NCBI RefSeq assembly: GCF_003194385.1
Contig: NZ_LAPT01000122.1
Span: forward strand, 1 to 45,656
Origin: Pokkaliibacter plantistimulans
GTDB lineage: Bacteria; Pseudomonadota; Gammaproteobacteria; Pseudomonadales; Balneatricaceae
Length of the DNA stretch: 45,656 nucleotides
Direction of reading: 5' to 3'
Positions within the stretch are counted from its first letter, which is position 1, and each line of letters begins with the position of its first letter. A program made the translations under genes and the position numbers. The notes under the pieces are model-generated. The model had not been told where the DNA came from and searched no databases. It saw only the letters and a list, made by a program, of their open reading frames with translations. Positions 13,603 to 21,961 of the stretch are shown here, in pieces.

Positions 13603-15059
13603 TTATCCACCCCACCCATGCAGATGTATTTGATGTTGAGATAGTCATCGATACCGTACTTGGAGCCTTCGCGCCCGACGCCGGATTCCTTGTAGCCACC
13701 AAAGGGTGCGACTTCGGTGGAGATCAGGCCGCTGTTGACGCCGACCAGACCGCTCTGCAGGGCTTCGGCAACGCGCCAGACGCGGCCGATATCGCGGGAA
13801 TAGAAGTAGGCGGCCAGACCAAATTCGGTGTCGTTGGCCATGGCAATCACTTCGGCTTCATCACTGAACCTGAACACAGGCGCCAGCGGGCCGAAGGTTT
13901 CTTCGCGGGCAAACTTCATCTCGGTGGTGGCATCGGCCACGATGGTGGGCTCGAAGAAGCTGTAACCCAGACGGTGGCGTTTACCGCCGGTGACGACACG
14001 GCCGCCTTTCTGCAGCGCATCACTGATGTGTTCTTCGACTTTCTCTACCGCTTTCATATCGATCAGCGGGCCCTGCTGCACGCCTGCTTCGGTGCCATTG
14101 CCGACTTTCAGGGCTTCAACCCGCTCTTTCAGTTTGGCGAGGAAGCTGTCGTACACCCCGGCCTGCACATACATGCGGTTGGCGCAGACACAGGTCTGAC
14201 CGCTGTTGCGGTATTTGGACACCATGGCGCCTTCCACCGCGGCATCAAGATCGGCGTCATCAAAGACGATGAAGGGCGCATTGCCCCCCAGCTCCATGGA
14301 TACTTTTTTTACGGTCTCGGCGCAGTCACGCATCAGCTTCTTGCCGATTTCGGTGGAGCCGGTGAAGGTCATCTTGCGCACGATGGGGGAGTCCGTCAGG
14401 GTCTTGGCGATCTCCGCCGCAGAGCCGGTAACCACGTTGACGACACCTGCTGGAATGCCCGCCATTTCCGCCAGTTTGGCCATGGCCAGCGCGGTCAGCG
14501 GGGTCTGGGAAGCTGGCTTGATCACCATGGTGCAGCCAGCGGCCAGTGCCGGGCCGACTTTGCGGGTGATCATGGCAGCCGGGAAGTTCCATGGTGTGAT
14601 GGCGGCGCAGACCCCGACCGGCTCTTTCATCACCAGCAGGCGACGGTCGTTGCCGATGGTGGGGATCACATCGCCATAGATACGTTTGGCTTCTTCCGCA
14701 AACCATTCCAGAAAGGAGGCAGCGTAAGCGACTTCCCCTTTGGCTTCGGTCAGGGATTTGCCCTGTTCGCTGGTCATGATCAGGGCCAGGTCATCGGCAT
14801 TGGCCAGCAGCAGGTCATTCCATTTACGCAGTAACGCTGAACGCTCCTTTGCCGTTTTGGCGCGCCAGGCAGGTAGCGCCTTGTCGGCGGCAGCAATGGC
14901 GGCCTGGGTTTCCGTGCTGCCCATCTTTGGCACGCTGCCCACCAGTGCATTACTGGCAGGGTTGGTGACTTCAATCACGGCGCCGCTGTCGGCATCACGC
15001 CACTGGCCGTCGATATAGCACTGGGAAAGCAGCAGGGCAGGGTTGTTCAGGGTCAGCAT
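13599..15059 (-). CDS. Aldehyde dehydrogenase, GabD-like
   Basis: A 486-aa NAD(P)-dependent aldehyde dehydrogenase of the succinate-semialdehyde dehydrogenase type. Motifs are PWNFPAAMITRKVGPALAAG, FTGSTEIGKKL, the general base Glu in ELGGNAP, and the catalytic Cys in NSGQTCVCANR. I start at MLTLNNPALL: AGGA lies about 7 bases before it, and the longer frame adds only four residues. As first gene of the minus-strand operon it would oxidise the aldehyde released by the HpaI aldolase. In sulfo-ED organisms the matching enzyme, annotated similarly, turns sulfolactaldehyde into sulfolactate; glycolaldehyde or lactaldehyde oxidation is the alternative. Confidence 0.88.
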   Translation of the reverse strand: MLTLNNPALLLSQCYIDGQWRDADSGAVIEVTNPASNALVGSVPKMGSTETQAAIAAADKALPAWRAKTAKERSALLRKWNDLLLANADDLALIMTSEQGKSLTEAKGEVAYAASFLEWFAEEAKRIYGDVIPTIGNDRRLLVMKEPVGVCAAITPWNFPAAMITRKVGPALAAGCTMVIKPASQTPLTALAMAKLAEMAGIPAGVVNVVTGSAAEIAKTLTDSPIVRKMTFTGSTEIGKKLMRDCAETVKKVSMELGGNAPFIVFDDADLDAAVEGAMVSKYRNSGQTCVCANRMYVQAGVYDSFLAKLKERVEALKVGNGTEAGVQQGPLIDMKAVEKVEEHISDALQKGGRVVTGGKRHRLGYSFFEPTIVADATTEMKFAREETFGPLAPVFRFSDEAEVIAMANDTEFGLAAYFYSRDIGRVWRVAEALQSGLVGVNSGLISTEVAPFGGYKESGVGREGSKYGIDDYLNIKYICMGGVDK

Positions 15060-15130
15060 AATCGTCCTCATCGCACAGTTTATCGTTATCAGTTCATCGC
15101 CAGAGGCGGGCCGTTGCAGGGTCTGGGCTG

Positions 15131-15217
15131 TTAGTTCACGACCTGCTAATTCAGTTCGTCCAGCCAGTTCAGCTCGACCGGCTAGTTCAGCTCGACCAGC
15201 TAGTTCAGCTCAACCAG
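15131..15217 (-). repeat. 18-bp tandem repeat spanning the regulator stop codon
   Basis: Four 18-base units lie at 15146-15163, 15164-15181, 15182-15199 and 15200-15217, with a shortened degenerate unit at 15131-15145. On the minus strand each unit reads roughly CTG GTC GAG CTG AAC TAG, so the first encodes the last residues and stop of the GntR regulator. The following units repeat this after the stop. Confidence 0.8.
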
Positions 15218-15967
15218 ATAGTGGAAGTCATCGCTGCGTACCCGGCTGGTACGGTATTCCACCGGTTTGCCATCCAGCGCCTTGGCAATACGTTCCACTA
15301 CTAATACTGGGGCCCCGGGGGGGATATCCAAGGCAGCGGCATCGTCAGCGTTGGCCAGATCGGCCTTGATGCGATCACAGGCCTTGTGCACGTTGACCTG
15401 ATACTGCTGCTGGTAAAAGTGATAGAGCGAATGGGGCAGCTCAGGCAGCAGATGCAGATCACCAAACAGCGCGTGCGGCAGCAGAATCTCTTCGCGGATA
15501 CAGGGTTTGCCATGCATCGCGCGCAGGCGGTCAATACGGATCACCGGGCTGCCTTCGGTGAGATTGAGCGCCGCGGCAATACGCTGGTCGGCGGCTATTT
15601 TGCTCATGCCACGCAGCTGCGCATTGGGCAGCTCCGGTGTGCCGCCATCGGCGACGATATGGAAGAAATGGAACAGGGTCTGCTGCAGGGTGTGTTCGGA
15701 GACGAAGGTACCGACGCCCTGACGGCGGAACAGGATGTGTTCGTCGGTCATGGCATTCAATGCCTTGCGCACCGTGCCCTGGCTGACGCCGAACAGATCG
15801 GCCAGCTGAAACTCGCTGGGCAGCATCTCACCGGCCTTCCAGCGGCCTTCAATAATGTACTGGGTGATCAGCTGCTGCACCTGTTTGTACAGGGGCTGAT
15901 ATTGCGGGCCAGAACTGGGGCTGGTCGCCGCGGATTGTGTAGGACTGGCTGCTGAACTTTCCATCAT
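15200..15967 (-). CDS. GntR-family (HutC/UTRA) transcriptional regulator
   Basis: A 255-aa regulator. The N-terminal winged helix-turn-helix (YKQVQQLITQYIIEGRWKAG, then LADLFGVSQGTVRKALN) is followed by a UTRA effector domain with typical blocks DQRIAAALNLTEGSPVIRIDRLR and FGDLHLLPELPHSLYHFYQ. This HutC branch usually binds sugar or acid ligands and represses the adjacent operon until the ligand appears. It lies between the two divergent halves of the sugar locus, next to palindromes at 16069-16084 and 16198-16215. Its last codons and stop lie in an 18-bp tandem repeat. The start may be either of the two adjacent ATGs or the GTG before them. Confidence 0.88.
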   Translation of the reverse strand: MMESSAASPTQSAATSPSSGPQYQPLYKQVQQLITQYIIEGRWKAGEMLPSEFQLADLFGVSQGTVRKALNAMTDEHILFRRQGVGTFVSEHTLQQTLFHFFHIVADGGTPELPNAQLRGMSKIAADQRIAAALNLTEGSPVIRIDRLRAMHGKPCIREEILLPHALFGDLHLLPELPHSLYHFYQQQYQVNVHKACDRIKADLANADDAAALDIPPGAPVLVVERIAKALDGKPVEYRTSRVRSDDFHYLVELN

Positions 15968-16068
15968 CACGCTCTATCACGCAGTAGACGGTGGCTGTTT
16001 GTACCGTGCTTAAGAGCACGGGTCAGGCCGTCTGAATTCGATTTGGACATGCTGCTTTATTTCACAGA

Positions 16069-16084
16069 TAGCGAATTTTCGCTA
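16069..16084. promoter_or_regulatory. Palindrome TAGCGAA-TT-TTCGCTA, candidate operator
   Basis: A perfect 7-bp inverted repeat with a 2-base spacer, about 100 bases upstream of the GntR start. The half-site TTCGCTA recurs at 16109-16115. This suggests a regulator site governing the divergent promoters, possibly of a second regulator because it differs from the palindrome at 16198. Confidence 0.45.
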
Positions 16085-16197
16085 CCGGAAGCGCACCACT
16101 GGCGGTATTTCGCTACAAGGCTACCCTGTCGCGTCACCTTTTTTGCACCCTGTGAGTGAGAAGTTTTTGCCCAGGGGTTGCCAGTCGTTTTAATTTC

Positions 16198-16215
16198 ATG
16201 TCTTATATAAGACAT
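16198..16215. promoter_or_regulatory. 18-bp perfect palindrome, probable GntR operator
   Basis: ATGTCTTAT and ATAAGACAT are exact reverse complements. The core GTCTTATATAAGAC has the GT(n)AC dyad style of GntR-family operators. It lies 105 bases before the dehydratase gene, and a possible -35 (TTGCCA at 16178-16183) precedes it, so a bound protein would cover the promoter. Confidence 0.6.
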
Positions 16216-16319
16216 ATAACACATGATAGCAGAGCACCCGTCAAGGGCTTTGCTGAAGTAAGGCCAAAATCAGCCTCAACCTGTTTGGCCGACACCGGAC
16301 AAGAATAAAGAACGGGCCT

Positions 16320-18041
16320 ATGACCAAGACACTTGAGAACCTGCGCAGCCAGCGCTGGTTTGCCGCGGACAACATGCGTGCCTTTGCCCACCGTCAGCGT
16401 ACCCAGCAGACGGGCTATCGCCGTGAAGAGTTCATGGGCAAGCCGGTGATCGGCATCATCAACACATGGAGCGATATCAGTACCTGCCACAAGCACCTGC
16501 GTGAGCGGGCGCAAAATGTGCGCGAAGGCATTATCCGGGCGGGTGGTTTCCCGCTGGAGCTGCCCGCCATGTCGCTGGGCGAGGTGATGGTCAAACCGAC
16601 CACCATGCTGTATCGCAACTTCCTTGCCATGGAAGTGGAAGAGCTGCTGCGCAGCCACCCCATTGACGGGGCGATACTGATGGGTGGCTGTGACAAGACC
16701 ACCCCCGGCCTGCTGATGGGGGCTTTCAGCATGAACGTGCCGGCTATCTATATTCCTGCCGGTGCGACCCTGAGCGGCTGGTTCAAGGGGCAGAAGATTG
16801 GCACCGGCACCCATACCCGCAAGTTCTGGGATGAGAAGCGTGCCGGCAATCTGAGCGAGCAGGACTGGCTCAGACTGGAGTCATCGATGACCCGCTCTCA
16901 CGGCACCTGCAACACCATGGGCACTGCGTCGACCATGACCGCGATTGCCGAAGCACTGGGTATGACGCTGCCCGGCGCCTGCACTATCCCGGCGGCCGAT
17001 TCTGCCCATCCGCGGATGTGCTCGCTGGCCGGTGAGCGCATCGTGCAGATGGTGTGGGAAGACCTCAAACCCAGCGATATCGTCAACGAGGCGGCTTTCG
17101 ACAATGCCCTCATCACGTATATGGCCATGGGCGGCTCGACCAATGCCGCGGTGCATCTGCCCGCGATGGCGGGGCGTCTGGGGATCAGCCTGCCTCTGGA
17201 ACGGCTGGATTACTGGTCGCAGCGGATTCCGGTGATCGCCAACCTGATGCCTTCCGGCAGCTATCTGATGGAAGACCTGTTCTACGCCGGTGGTCTGCCT
17301 GCCCTGATGAGCCGTTTGGCGGGCTATCTCAATCTGGAGCAGCCCACCGTCAACGGTCGGACCCTCGGCAGCAACCTGGAAGACGCCGAGATTTATAACG
17401 ACGACGTGATCCGCAGCCTCGACAACCCCATCACCAGTCAGGGCACGCTGGCCGTGCTGAAGGGCAACCTTAGCCCGACGGGCGCAGTGCTGAAACCCTC
17501 CGCAGCTACCCCTGCACTGCTGAAGCATCGTGGACAGGCACTGGTGTTTGAAAACCACGCCGAAATGAATGCCCGTATTGATGACCCGGCGCTGGAGGTG
17601 GATGCCTCTACGGTGCTGGTGCTGAAAAATGCCGGCCCCCAGGGCGGACCGGGCATGCCGGAGTGGGGTGGCCTGCCGATTCCGAAGAAGCTGCTGCAGC
17701 AGGGCGTGCGTGACATGGTGCGCATCAGCGATGCGCGCATGAGTGGTACCCACTTTGGTACCTGCGTGCTGCATGTGACCCCGGAATCCTATATCGGTGG
17801 CCCGCTGGCGCTGGTGCAGACCGGTGACTGGATTGAGCTGGATGTGGATGCGCGACGTCTGCATCTGTGTGTCGACGACGATGAGCTGGCGCGCCGCAAG
17901 GCGGCCTGGCAACCGCCACAAGCCCATTACGAGCGCGGCTACGGTGCCATGTTCAGCCGTCATGTGACGCAGGCTGATCAGGGCTGTGACTTTGATTTTC
18001 TGCAGGGCAATGCGCCCGTTTCCGAACCGGAGATTTTCTGA
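16320..18041 (+). CDS. IlvD/Edd-family sugar-acid dehydratase
   Basis: A 573-aa iron-sulfur dehydratase of the IlvD/Edd family, in the branch acting on aldonates. Three expected cluster Cys are visible: INTWSDISTCHKH near residue 55, GGCDKTTPG near residue 123, and SHGTCNTMGTASTMTAIAEA near residue 196. The C-terminal ISDARMSGTHFGT is also typical. It would dehydrate the aldonate to a 2-keto-3-deoxy acid, the substrate of the aldolase whose start overlaps its stop by one base. It opens the plus-strand operon. Sequence alone does not separate arabinonate, xylonate, fuconate or sulfogluconate as substrate; context makes sulfogluconate plausible. The ribosome site is weak. Confidence 0.88.
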   Translation: MTKTLENLRSQRWFAADNMRAFAHRQRTQQTGYRREEFMGKPVIGIINTWSDISTCHKHLRERAQNVREGIIRAGGFPLELPAMSLGEVMVKPTTMLYRNFLAMEVEELLRSHPIDGAILMGGCDKTTPGLLMGAFSMNVPAIYIPAGATLSGWFKGQKIGTGTHTRKFWDEKRAGNLSEQDWLRLESSMTRSHGTCNTMGTASTMTAIAEALGMTLPGACTIPAADSAHPRMCSLAGERIVQMVWEDLKPSDIVNEAAFDNALITYMAMGGSTNAAVHLPAMAGRLGISLPLERLDYWSQRIPVIANLMPSGSYLMEDLFYAGGLPALMSRLAGYLNLEQPTVNGRTLGSNLEDAEIYNDDVIRSLDNPITSQGTLAVLKGNLSPTGAVLKPSAATPALLKHRGQALVFENHAEMNARIDDPALEVDASTVLVLKNAGPQGGPGMPEWGGLPIPKKLLQQGVRDMVRISDARMSGTHFGTCVLHVTPESYIGGPLALVQTGDWIELDVDARRLHLCVDDDELARRKAAWQPPQAHYERGYGAMFSRHVTQADQGCDFDFLQGNAPVSEPEIF

Positions 18042-18820
18042 TGAGCCTGAACAATACCTTTAAAAACAAACTCCTGGCTGGTCAGCGTCAATTGGGTGGG
18101 TGGAGCCTGTCGGGCAGCTCAACCATTGCCGAGGCCCTGGCTCATCTGGATTACGACTATCTGGTGCTCGATCTTGAGCATGGTCCGAGCAACACCCAGG
18201 ATCTGCTGCAGCTGTTGCGTGCGGTAGAGCAGACCGCCACTCAGCCGGTGGTGCGCATGGCTAGCCATGACCCCATCGCCATCAAGCAGGCGCTGGATCT
18301 GGGTGCCATGAACCTGTACTTCCCCTTTGTGGAAAACGTGGCCGAAGCCGAAGCCATCGTACAGGCCGCTTTCTATCCGCCTGCGGGGCGGCGTGGTTTT
18401 GCCAAGATGCACCGTGCCAGCCGTTATGGTATCCGCGCCACCTACGTGGAAGAGGCCAATGACGCCATCTGCCTGATGGCCCAGCTGGAATCCCCCGAAG
18501 CGCTGATGCAGGCAGTGGATATCGGCAAGGTGCCGGGCATCAGTGCCGTGTTTATCGGCCCCGGTGATCTGTCGGCAGCACTGGGCCTGCACGGTCAGGT
18601 CAATCATCCGGAAGTACGACAGCTGGCGGCAGATACCGTGGCGCGTTGCCGTGAGGCGGGGATTGCCGTGGGCACGGTCATGCCATCCCCTGCTGATGCG
18701 GTGTGGGCCTTCAAGGTGGGCTTCAGCTATGTCTCCATCGCCAACGATGTGGCCAACCTGCTGAGCAAATGCCGCGAACAGCTGGCTGACGCCCGGCAGG
18801 GCCTCGGGGAGGCACTATGA
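18041..18820 (+). CDS. HpcH/HpaI-family 2-keto-3-deoxy acid aldolase
   Basis: A 259-aa class II (metal-dependent) aldolase. Family features are YDYLVLDLEHGPSN (general base His), VVRMASHDP (substrate Arg), AMNLYFPFVENVAEAE, PPAGRRGFAKMHRASRYG, metal ligands Glu in AQLES and Asp in GPGDLSAALG. It cleaves a 2-keto-3-deoxy sugar acid to pyruvate plus an aldehyde. The start overlaps the dehydratase stop (TGATG) and the end overlaps the TRAP small-subunit gene (ATGA), so the genes are translated together. Sulfolactaldehyde, glycolaldehyde or lactaldehyde could be the second product; the aldehyde dehydrogenase across the regulator would oxidise it. Confidence 0.88.
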   Translation: MSLNNTFKNKLLAGQRQLGGWSLSGSSTIAEALAHLDYDYLVLDLEHGPSNTQDLLQLLRAVEQTATQPVVRMASHDPIAIKQALDLGAMNLYFPFVENVAEAEAIVQAAFYPPAGRRGFAKMHRASRYGIRATYVEEANDAICLMAQLESPEALMQAVDIGKVPGISAVFIGPGDLSAALGLHGQVNHPEVRQLAADTVARCREAGIAVGTVMPSPADAVWAFKVGFSYVSIANDVANLLSKCREQLADARQGLGEAL

Positions 18821-19374
18821 TGGGGCTCAATCTGCTGCGCAGCGGATTGCGTCGGCTCAATCTGGGCCTGCTCAGTGTGGCCAAATACCTGTCGCTGACG
18901 CTGGTGGCGGTGATGACGCTGGTGATCCTGCTGCAGGTGGTGTGCCGCTATGTGTTCAATGATGCCCTGGCGTGGACCGAAGAAGCCGGGCGCTACATGA
19001 TGGTGTGGATGACCTTCATCGCCCTGCCCATCGTCTGCTACAAGGGCCAGCACGCCGCGCTGGACTTCTTCTCCCACCTGCTCTGGCGTCGTACCCGCTA
19101 TTTACTGGAGATCGTGCTGTATACGCTGATCATGGTGGTGCTGTTCTTTGCACTGGAGAAGAGCTGGCTGTTTGCCAGCAAGGGCGCGCGCATTTTCGCC
19201 ACCTCGCTGCCTATCACCAAGTACTGGGTCTACCTGTCGATGCCTATCGGTTTTGGCCTGTCGATGCTGGTGTATGTGGAACTCATTCTTGATGCCATCA
19301 CCGGTTTGTTACCGGAGCGGCGTCAGGCACAGCTGCAGGCCCAGCCGGGTCAGGCGCTGTGGAAGCAGCTGTAA
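18817..19374 (+). CDS. TRAP transporter small membrane subunit (DctQ type)
   Basis: A 185-aa DctQ-family protein with four membrane helices. The family block VVCRYVFNDALAWTEEAGRYMMVWMTFIA is evident around residues 41-70. It works with the large subunit encoded just downstream and the periplasmic binding protein at 20746 as a sodium-driven importer. It overlaps the aldolase gene by 4 bases, placing transporter and catabolic enzymes on one message. TRAP systems mostly carry carboxylates and sulfonates, which hints at an acidic substrate for the locus. Confidence 0.9.
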   Translation: MMGLNLLRSGLRRLNLGLLSVAKYLSLTLVAVMTLVILLQVVCRYVFNDALAWTEEAGRYMMVWMTFIALPIVCYKGQHAALDFFSHLLWRRTRYLLEIVLYTLIMVVLFFALEKSWLFASKGARIFATSLPITKYWVYLSMPIGFGLSMLVYVELILDAITGLLPERRQAQLQAQPGQALWKQL

Positions 19375-19387
19375 GGAGGGCCTAAGC

Positions 19388-20674
19388 ATGTCTCTGGCAT
19401 TTTTCTGGGTACTGCTGGCGTCCATGGCGATTGGCCTGCCGGTGGCGTTTGCGATGTTACTAGCACCGGGCATCAGTCTGGTGCTGGAAGGCAAGGAAGC
19501 CTTCTTCCTGATGCTGACGCAGCGACTGTATAACGGGATCGACAGCTTCCCGCTGATGGCGGTGCCGTTCTTCATGCTGGCGGGCGAGATCATGAACCGC
19601 AGCGGTATCACTCTGGGGCTGGTGAACTTCAGTCAGGCTTTTATCGGCCATCTGCGCGGCGGGCTGGCACAGATCAATATTCTCTCTTCCATGCTGTTTG
19701 CCGGGCTGAGTGGCTCCGCCGTGGCCGACTGCTCGACGCTGGGCAAGATGCTGATTCCGGCCATGGAGCAGAACGGTTACAGCCGCAAGTTTGCTGCGGC
19801 CGTCACTGCCGCGTCGTCCATCATCGGCCCGATCATACCGCCCAGCGGCATCATGATTCTCTATGCCTATGTGATGAACGTGTCGGTGGGTGGCTTGTTT
19901 GCTGCGGGTATCGTCCCCGGCGCGATGATCGGTGGCGGCATGATGGCCATGACCTGGCTGCTGGCCAAACGCCGTAACTATCCGGTCGCGGCGGAGAAGG
20001 CCAGCTGGAAGCAGCGTGGCAAAGCCACCAAGGAGGCGTTCTGGCCGCTGATGACACCGGTGATTCTGCTCGGCGGCATTCTGTCAGGCATCTTCACCCC
20101 GACGGAAGCGGCAGCGGTATCGGCAGCCTATGCGCTGGTGATCAGTCTGATCAGCCGTGAAATGACCTGGAAAGATTTGCCCGGTGTGCTCTATGACACC
20201 GCCAAAAGCTCTGCGGTCATCCTGTTCCTGGTGGGTTCGGCGGTGGCCTTCTCCTCGGTGGTCAGCCTGTCCGGCACGCCGCAGAAAATTGCCCATCTGG
20301 TGCTGGAAGTCACACACAATCCGCTGCTGCTGTTGCTGATCATCAATATCGTGCTCTTGATCGTCGGCATGTTCCTTGATGCCGGCCCGGCGATTCTGAT
20401 TCTGGGTCCGATTCTTGGCCCGGTACTGATGCAGAACGGCATTGATCCACTGCACTTCGCCATCGTCATGTGTGTGAACCTGACCATTGGTCTGGCGACG
20501 CCGCCGATGGGGCTGGTGCTGTTTGTCGCCTCCAGTATCAGCAACACCCGGGTGGAAACCATTGCTCGCGAGATGTTGCCTTATCTGGCGGTGCATATCG
20601 CGGTGATCGCACTGATCACCTATATCCCGGCGTTGACCCTGACGCTGCCAAGACTGTTCGGTTTTGCCGGATAG
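19388..20674 (+). CDS. TRAP transporter large membrane subunit (DctM type)
   Basis: A 428-aa DctM-family permease with about twelve hydrophobic segments. Typical stretches are LNFSQAFIGHLRGGLAQ-like FSQAFIGHLRGGLAQINI, GLSGSAVADCSTLGKMLIPAM, IGPIIPPSGIMILYAYV and GLATPPMGLVLFVASSISN. AAGGAGGG at 19373-19380, overlapping the DctQ stop, gives a strong ribosome site 7 bases before the ATG. The frame extends far upstream in the DctQ gene but that part is not coding. It transports the sugar or glycoside across the inner membrane. Confidence 0.92.
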   Translation: MSLAFFWVLLASMAIGLPVAFAMLLAPGISLVLEGKEAFFLMLTQRLYNGIDSFPLMAVPFFMLAGEIMNRSGITLGLVNFSQAFIGHLRGGLAQINILSSMLFAGLSGSAVADCSTLGKMLIPAMEQNGYSRKFAAAVTAASSIIGPIIPPSGIMILYAYVMNVSVGGLFAAGIVPGAMIGGGMMAMTWLLAKRRNYPVAAEKASWKQRGKATKEAFWPLMTPVILLGGILSGIFTPTEAAAVSAAYALVISLISREMTWKDLPGVLYDTAKSSAVILFLVGSAVAFSSVVSLSGTPQKIAHLVLEVTHNPLLLLLIINIVLLIVGMFLDAGPAILILGPILGPVLMQNGIDPLHFAIVMCVNLTIGLATPPMGLVLFVASSISNTRVETIAREMLPYLAVHIAVIALITYIPALTLTLPRLFGFAG

Positions 20675-20745
20675 CAGGTAAGCCCGGCGTGGCTGAGCCT
20701 GTTGCTACTGTAACGATGCATAAAAACAACTATGGAGTACCCGTT

Positions 20746-21810
20746 ATGCCGAAGCATTCCACACTCAAACCTGTTGCTGCAGCGGTCAAAACTCTGGCCT
20801 TGGCGGGCGTGCTGGGCAGTGCTGCTCTGATGCCGCTGGCCGCCAGTGCCGCGGATTTCACATTTAACCTGGTGCATCTGTCCAATACCGACGACGAAGA
20901 CTACGACGGTGCGCTGGTGTTCAAGGATTACGTTGAGTCGCACTCCAATGGCCGCATCGCCGTGCAGCTGTATCCCGGTGGCCAGCTGTGTGGTGCGCCA
21001 GTGGAATGTATCGAGTCGCTGCAGTCCAACCTGATCCAGATTTTCCAGGCCACCACCGGCGGCGTGTCCAACGTCTTCCCGGAAATCCAGGCGCTGGACG
21101 TGCCCTACATGTTCCCCTCTGACCGGGTGGCCGAGTGTGCTCTGGGCGGACCGCTGGTCGGCGAGCTGCGTGAAGAAGTGCTGAAGCGTACCGGCTCCAT
21201 GCGTCTGATGACCATCGGCAATACCGGTGGCTGGCGCAACTTCGCCACCGTCAGCAAACAGATCAAGAGCCCGGCTGACGTCAAAGGCATGAAGATCCGT
21301 ACCATCAACTCCCCGATTCAGATGGAGCTGGTGAAGAACATGGGCGGCACCCCGACGCCGATCGGCTGGTCTGAGGTCTACACCTCACTGGCTACCGGCG
21401 TGATCGAAGGCACCAAGAACGGCATCACCGACATCATGAGTGCCAAGCTGAACGAGCACATCAAATACATCACCCTGGACGGTCACGGCTACATGGGCTC
21501 CATGTGGTGGATGAACCAGGATGCCTTTGCCGAGCTGCCGGATGATCTCAAGCAGGTCGTTGATGATGGCTTCGACGCGCTGCGCTGGACCACCATCGTG
21601 ATGCCCAAGCGTCGCCAGATTGAAGCTTACGAGGCGTTCAAGAAAGGCGGTGGCACGGTCTATACCCCTTCCGAGCAGGAGAAGGCCGAGTTTGTCAAAG
21701 CCGCCGAGCCGATTCATAAGTGGTTTTCCGACCAGTACGGCAGCAAGTGGCAGGATACCGTAGAAAATGCGGTCAACAGCTGTGAAGCCAGCCTGAAACC
21801 TGCCGGCTGA
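20746..21810 (+). CDS. TRAP transporter periplasmic binding protein (DctP type)
   Basis: A 354-aa DctP-family receptor. A signal peptide occupies the first ~34 residues (TLALAGVLGSAALMPLAASAA). The mature protein contains VKGMKIRTINSPIQMELVKNMGGTPTPI; the Arg in KIR is the residue that pairs with the ligand carboxylate in characterised DctP proteins, again suggesting an anionic ligand. Two Cys (QLCGAPVEC) lie close together and may form a disulfide, unusual for the family. GGAG 8 bases before the ATG fixes the start; the open frame extends upstream into dctM but is not coding. A hairpin at 21839-21862 follows. Confidence 0.92.
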   Translation: MPKHSTLKPVAAAVKTLALAGVLGSAALMPLAASAADFTFNLVHLSNTDDEDYDGALVFKDYVESHSNGRIAVQLYPGGQLCGAPVECIESLQSNLIQIFQATTGGVSNVFPEIQALDVPYMFPSDRVAECALGGPLVGELREEVLKRTGSMRLMTIGNTGGWRNFATVSKQIKSPADVKGMKIRTINSPIQMELVKNMGGTPTPIGWSEVYTSLATGVIEGTKNGITDIMSAKLNEHIKYITLDGHGYMGSMWWMNQDAFAELPDDLKQVVDDGFDALRWTTIVMPKRRQIEAYEAFKKGGGTVYTPSEQEKAEFVKAAEPIHKWFSDQYGSKWQDTVENAVNSCEASLKPAG

Positions 21811-21838
21811 TAACACGTTCATAGCCGCGTGCGCGGCA

Positions 21839-21862
21839 GGCGGTAAGCCATCGCTTACCGCC
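21839..21862 (+). terminator. Hairpin after the TRAP binding protein gene
   Basis: The perfect stem ggcggtaag / cttaccgcc (9 bp, 6-base loop) lacks a T run. It may protect the message end, giving more binding protein than the downstream glycosidase. The 150 bases between the two genes hold little else. Confidence 0.5.
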
Positions 21863-21961
21863 GCTAGATAGTAGAACCGATATGAGTAGTGTCCCTGCCT
21901 CATCTGCGCTTCGGTGCAGGTGACGGGGAGCTGCTGCCCTGAGAAAGACTGATTCGAGACG

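Noticed and set aside
15131-15217. CRISPR-like array
   Set aside because: The 18-bp units are directly adjacent with no spacers, so this is a simple tandem repeat; no cas genes are present.
15043-15369. Plus-strand frame encoding PASSAR-type repeats
   Set aside because: The apparent repeat protein is the opposite-strand reading of the 18-bp DNA tandem repeat and the GntR gene; it has no independent support.
16881-17963. Minus-strand open frame of 360 codons
   Set aside because: It is antisense to the IlvD-type dehydratase gene and has His/Arg/Gln-rich nonsense composition.
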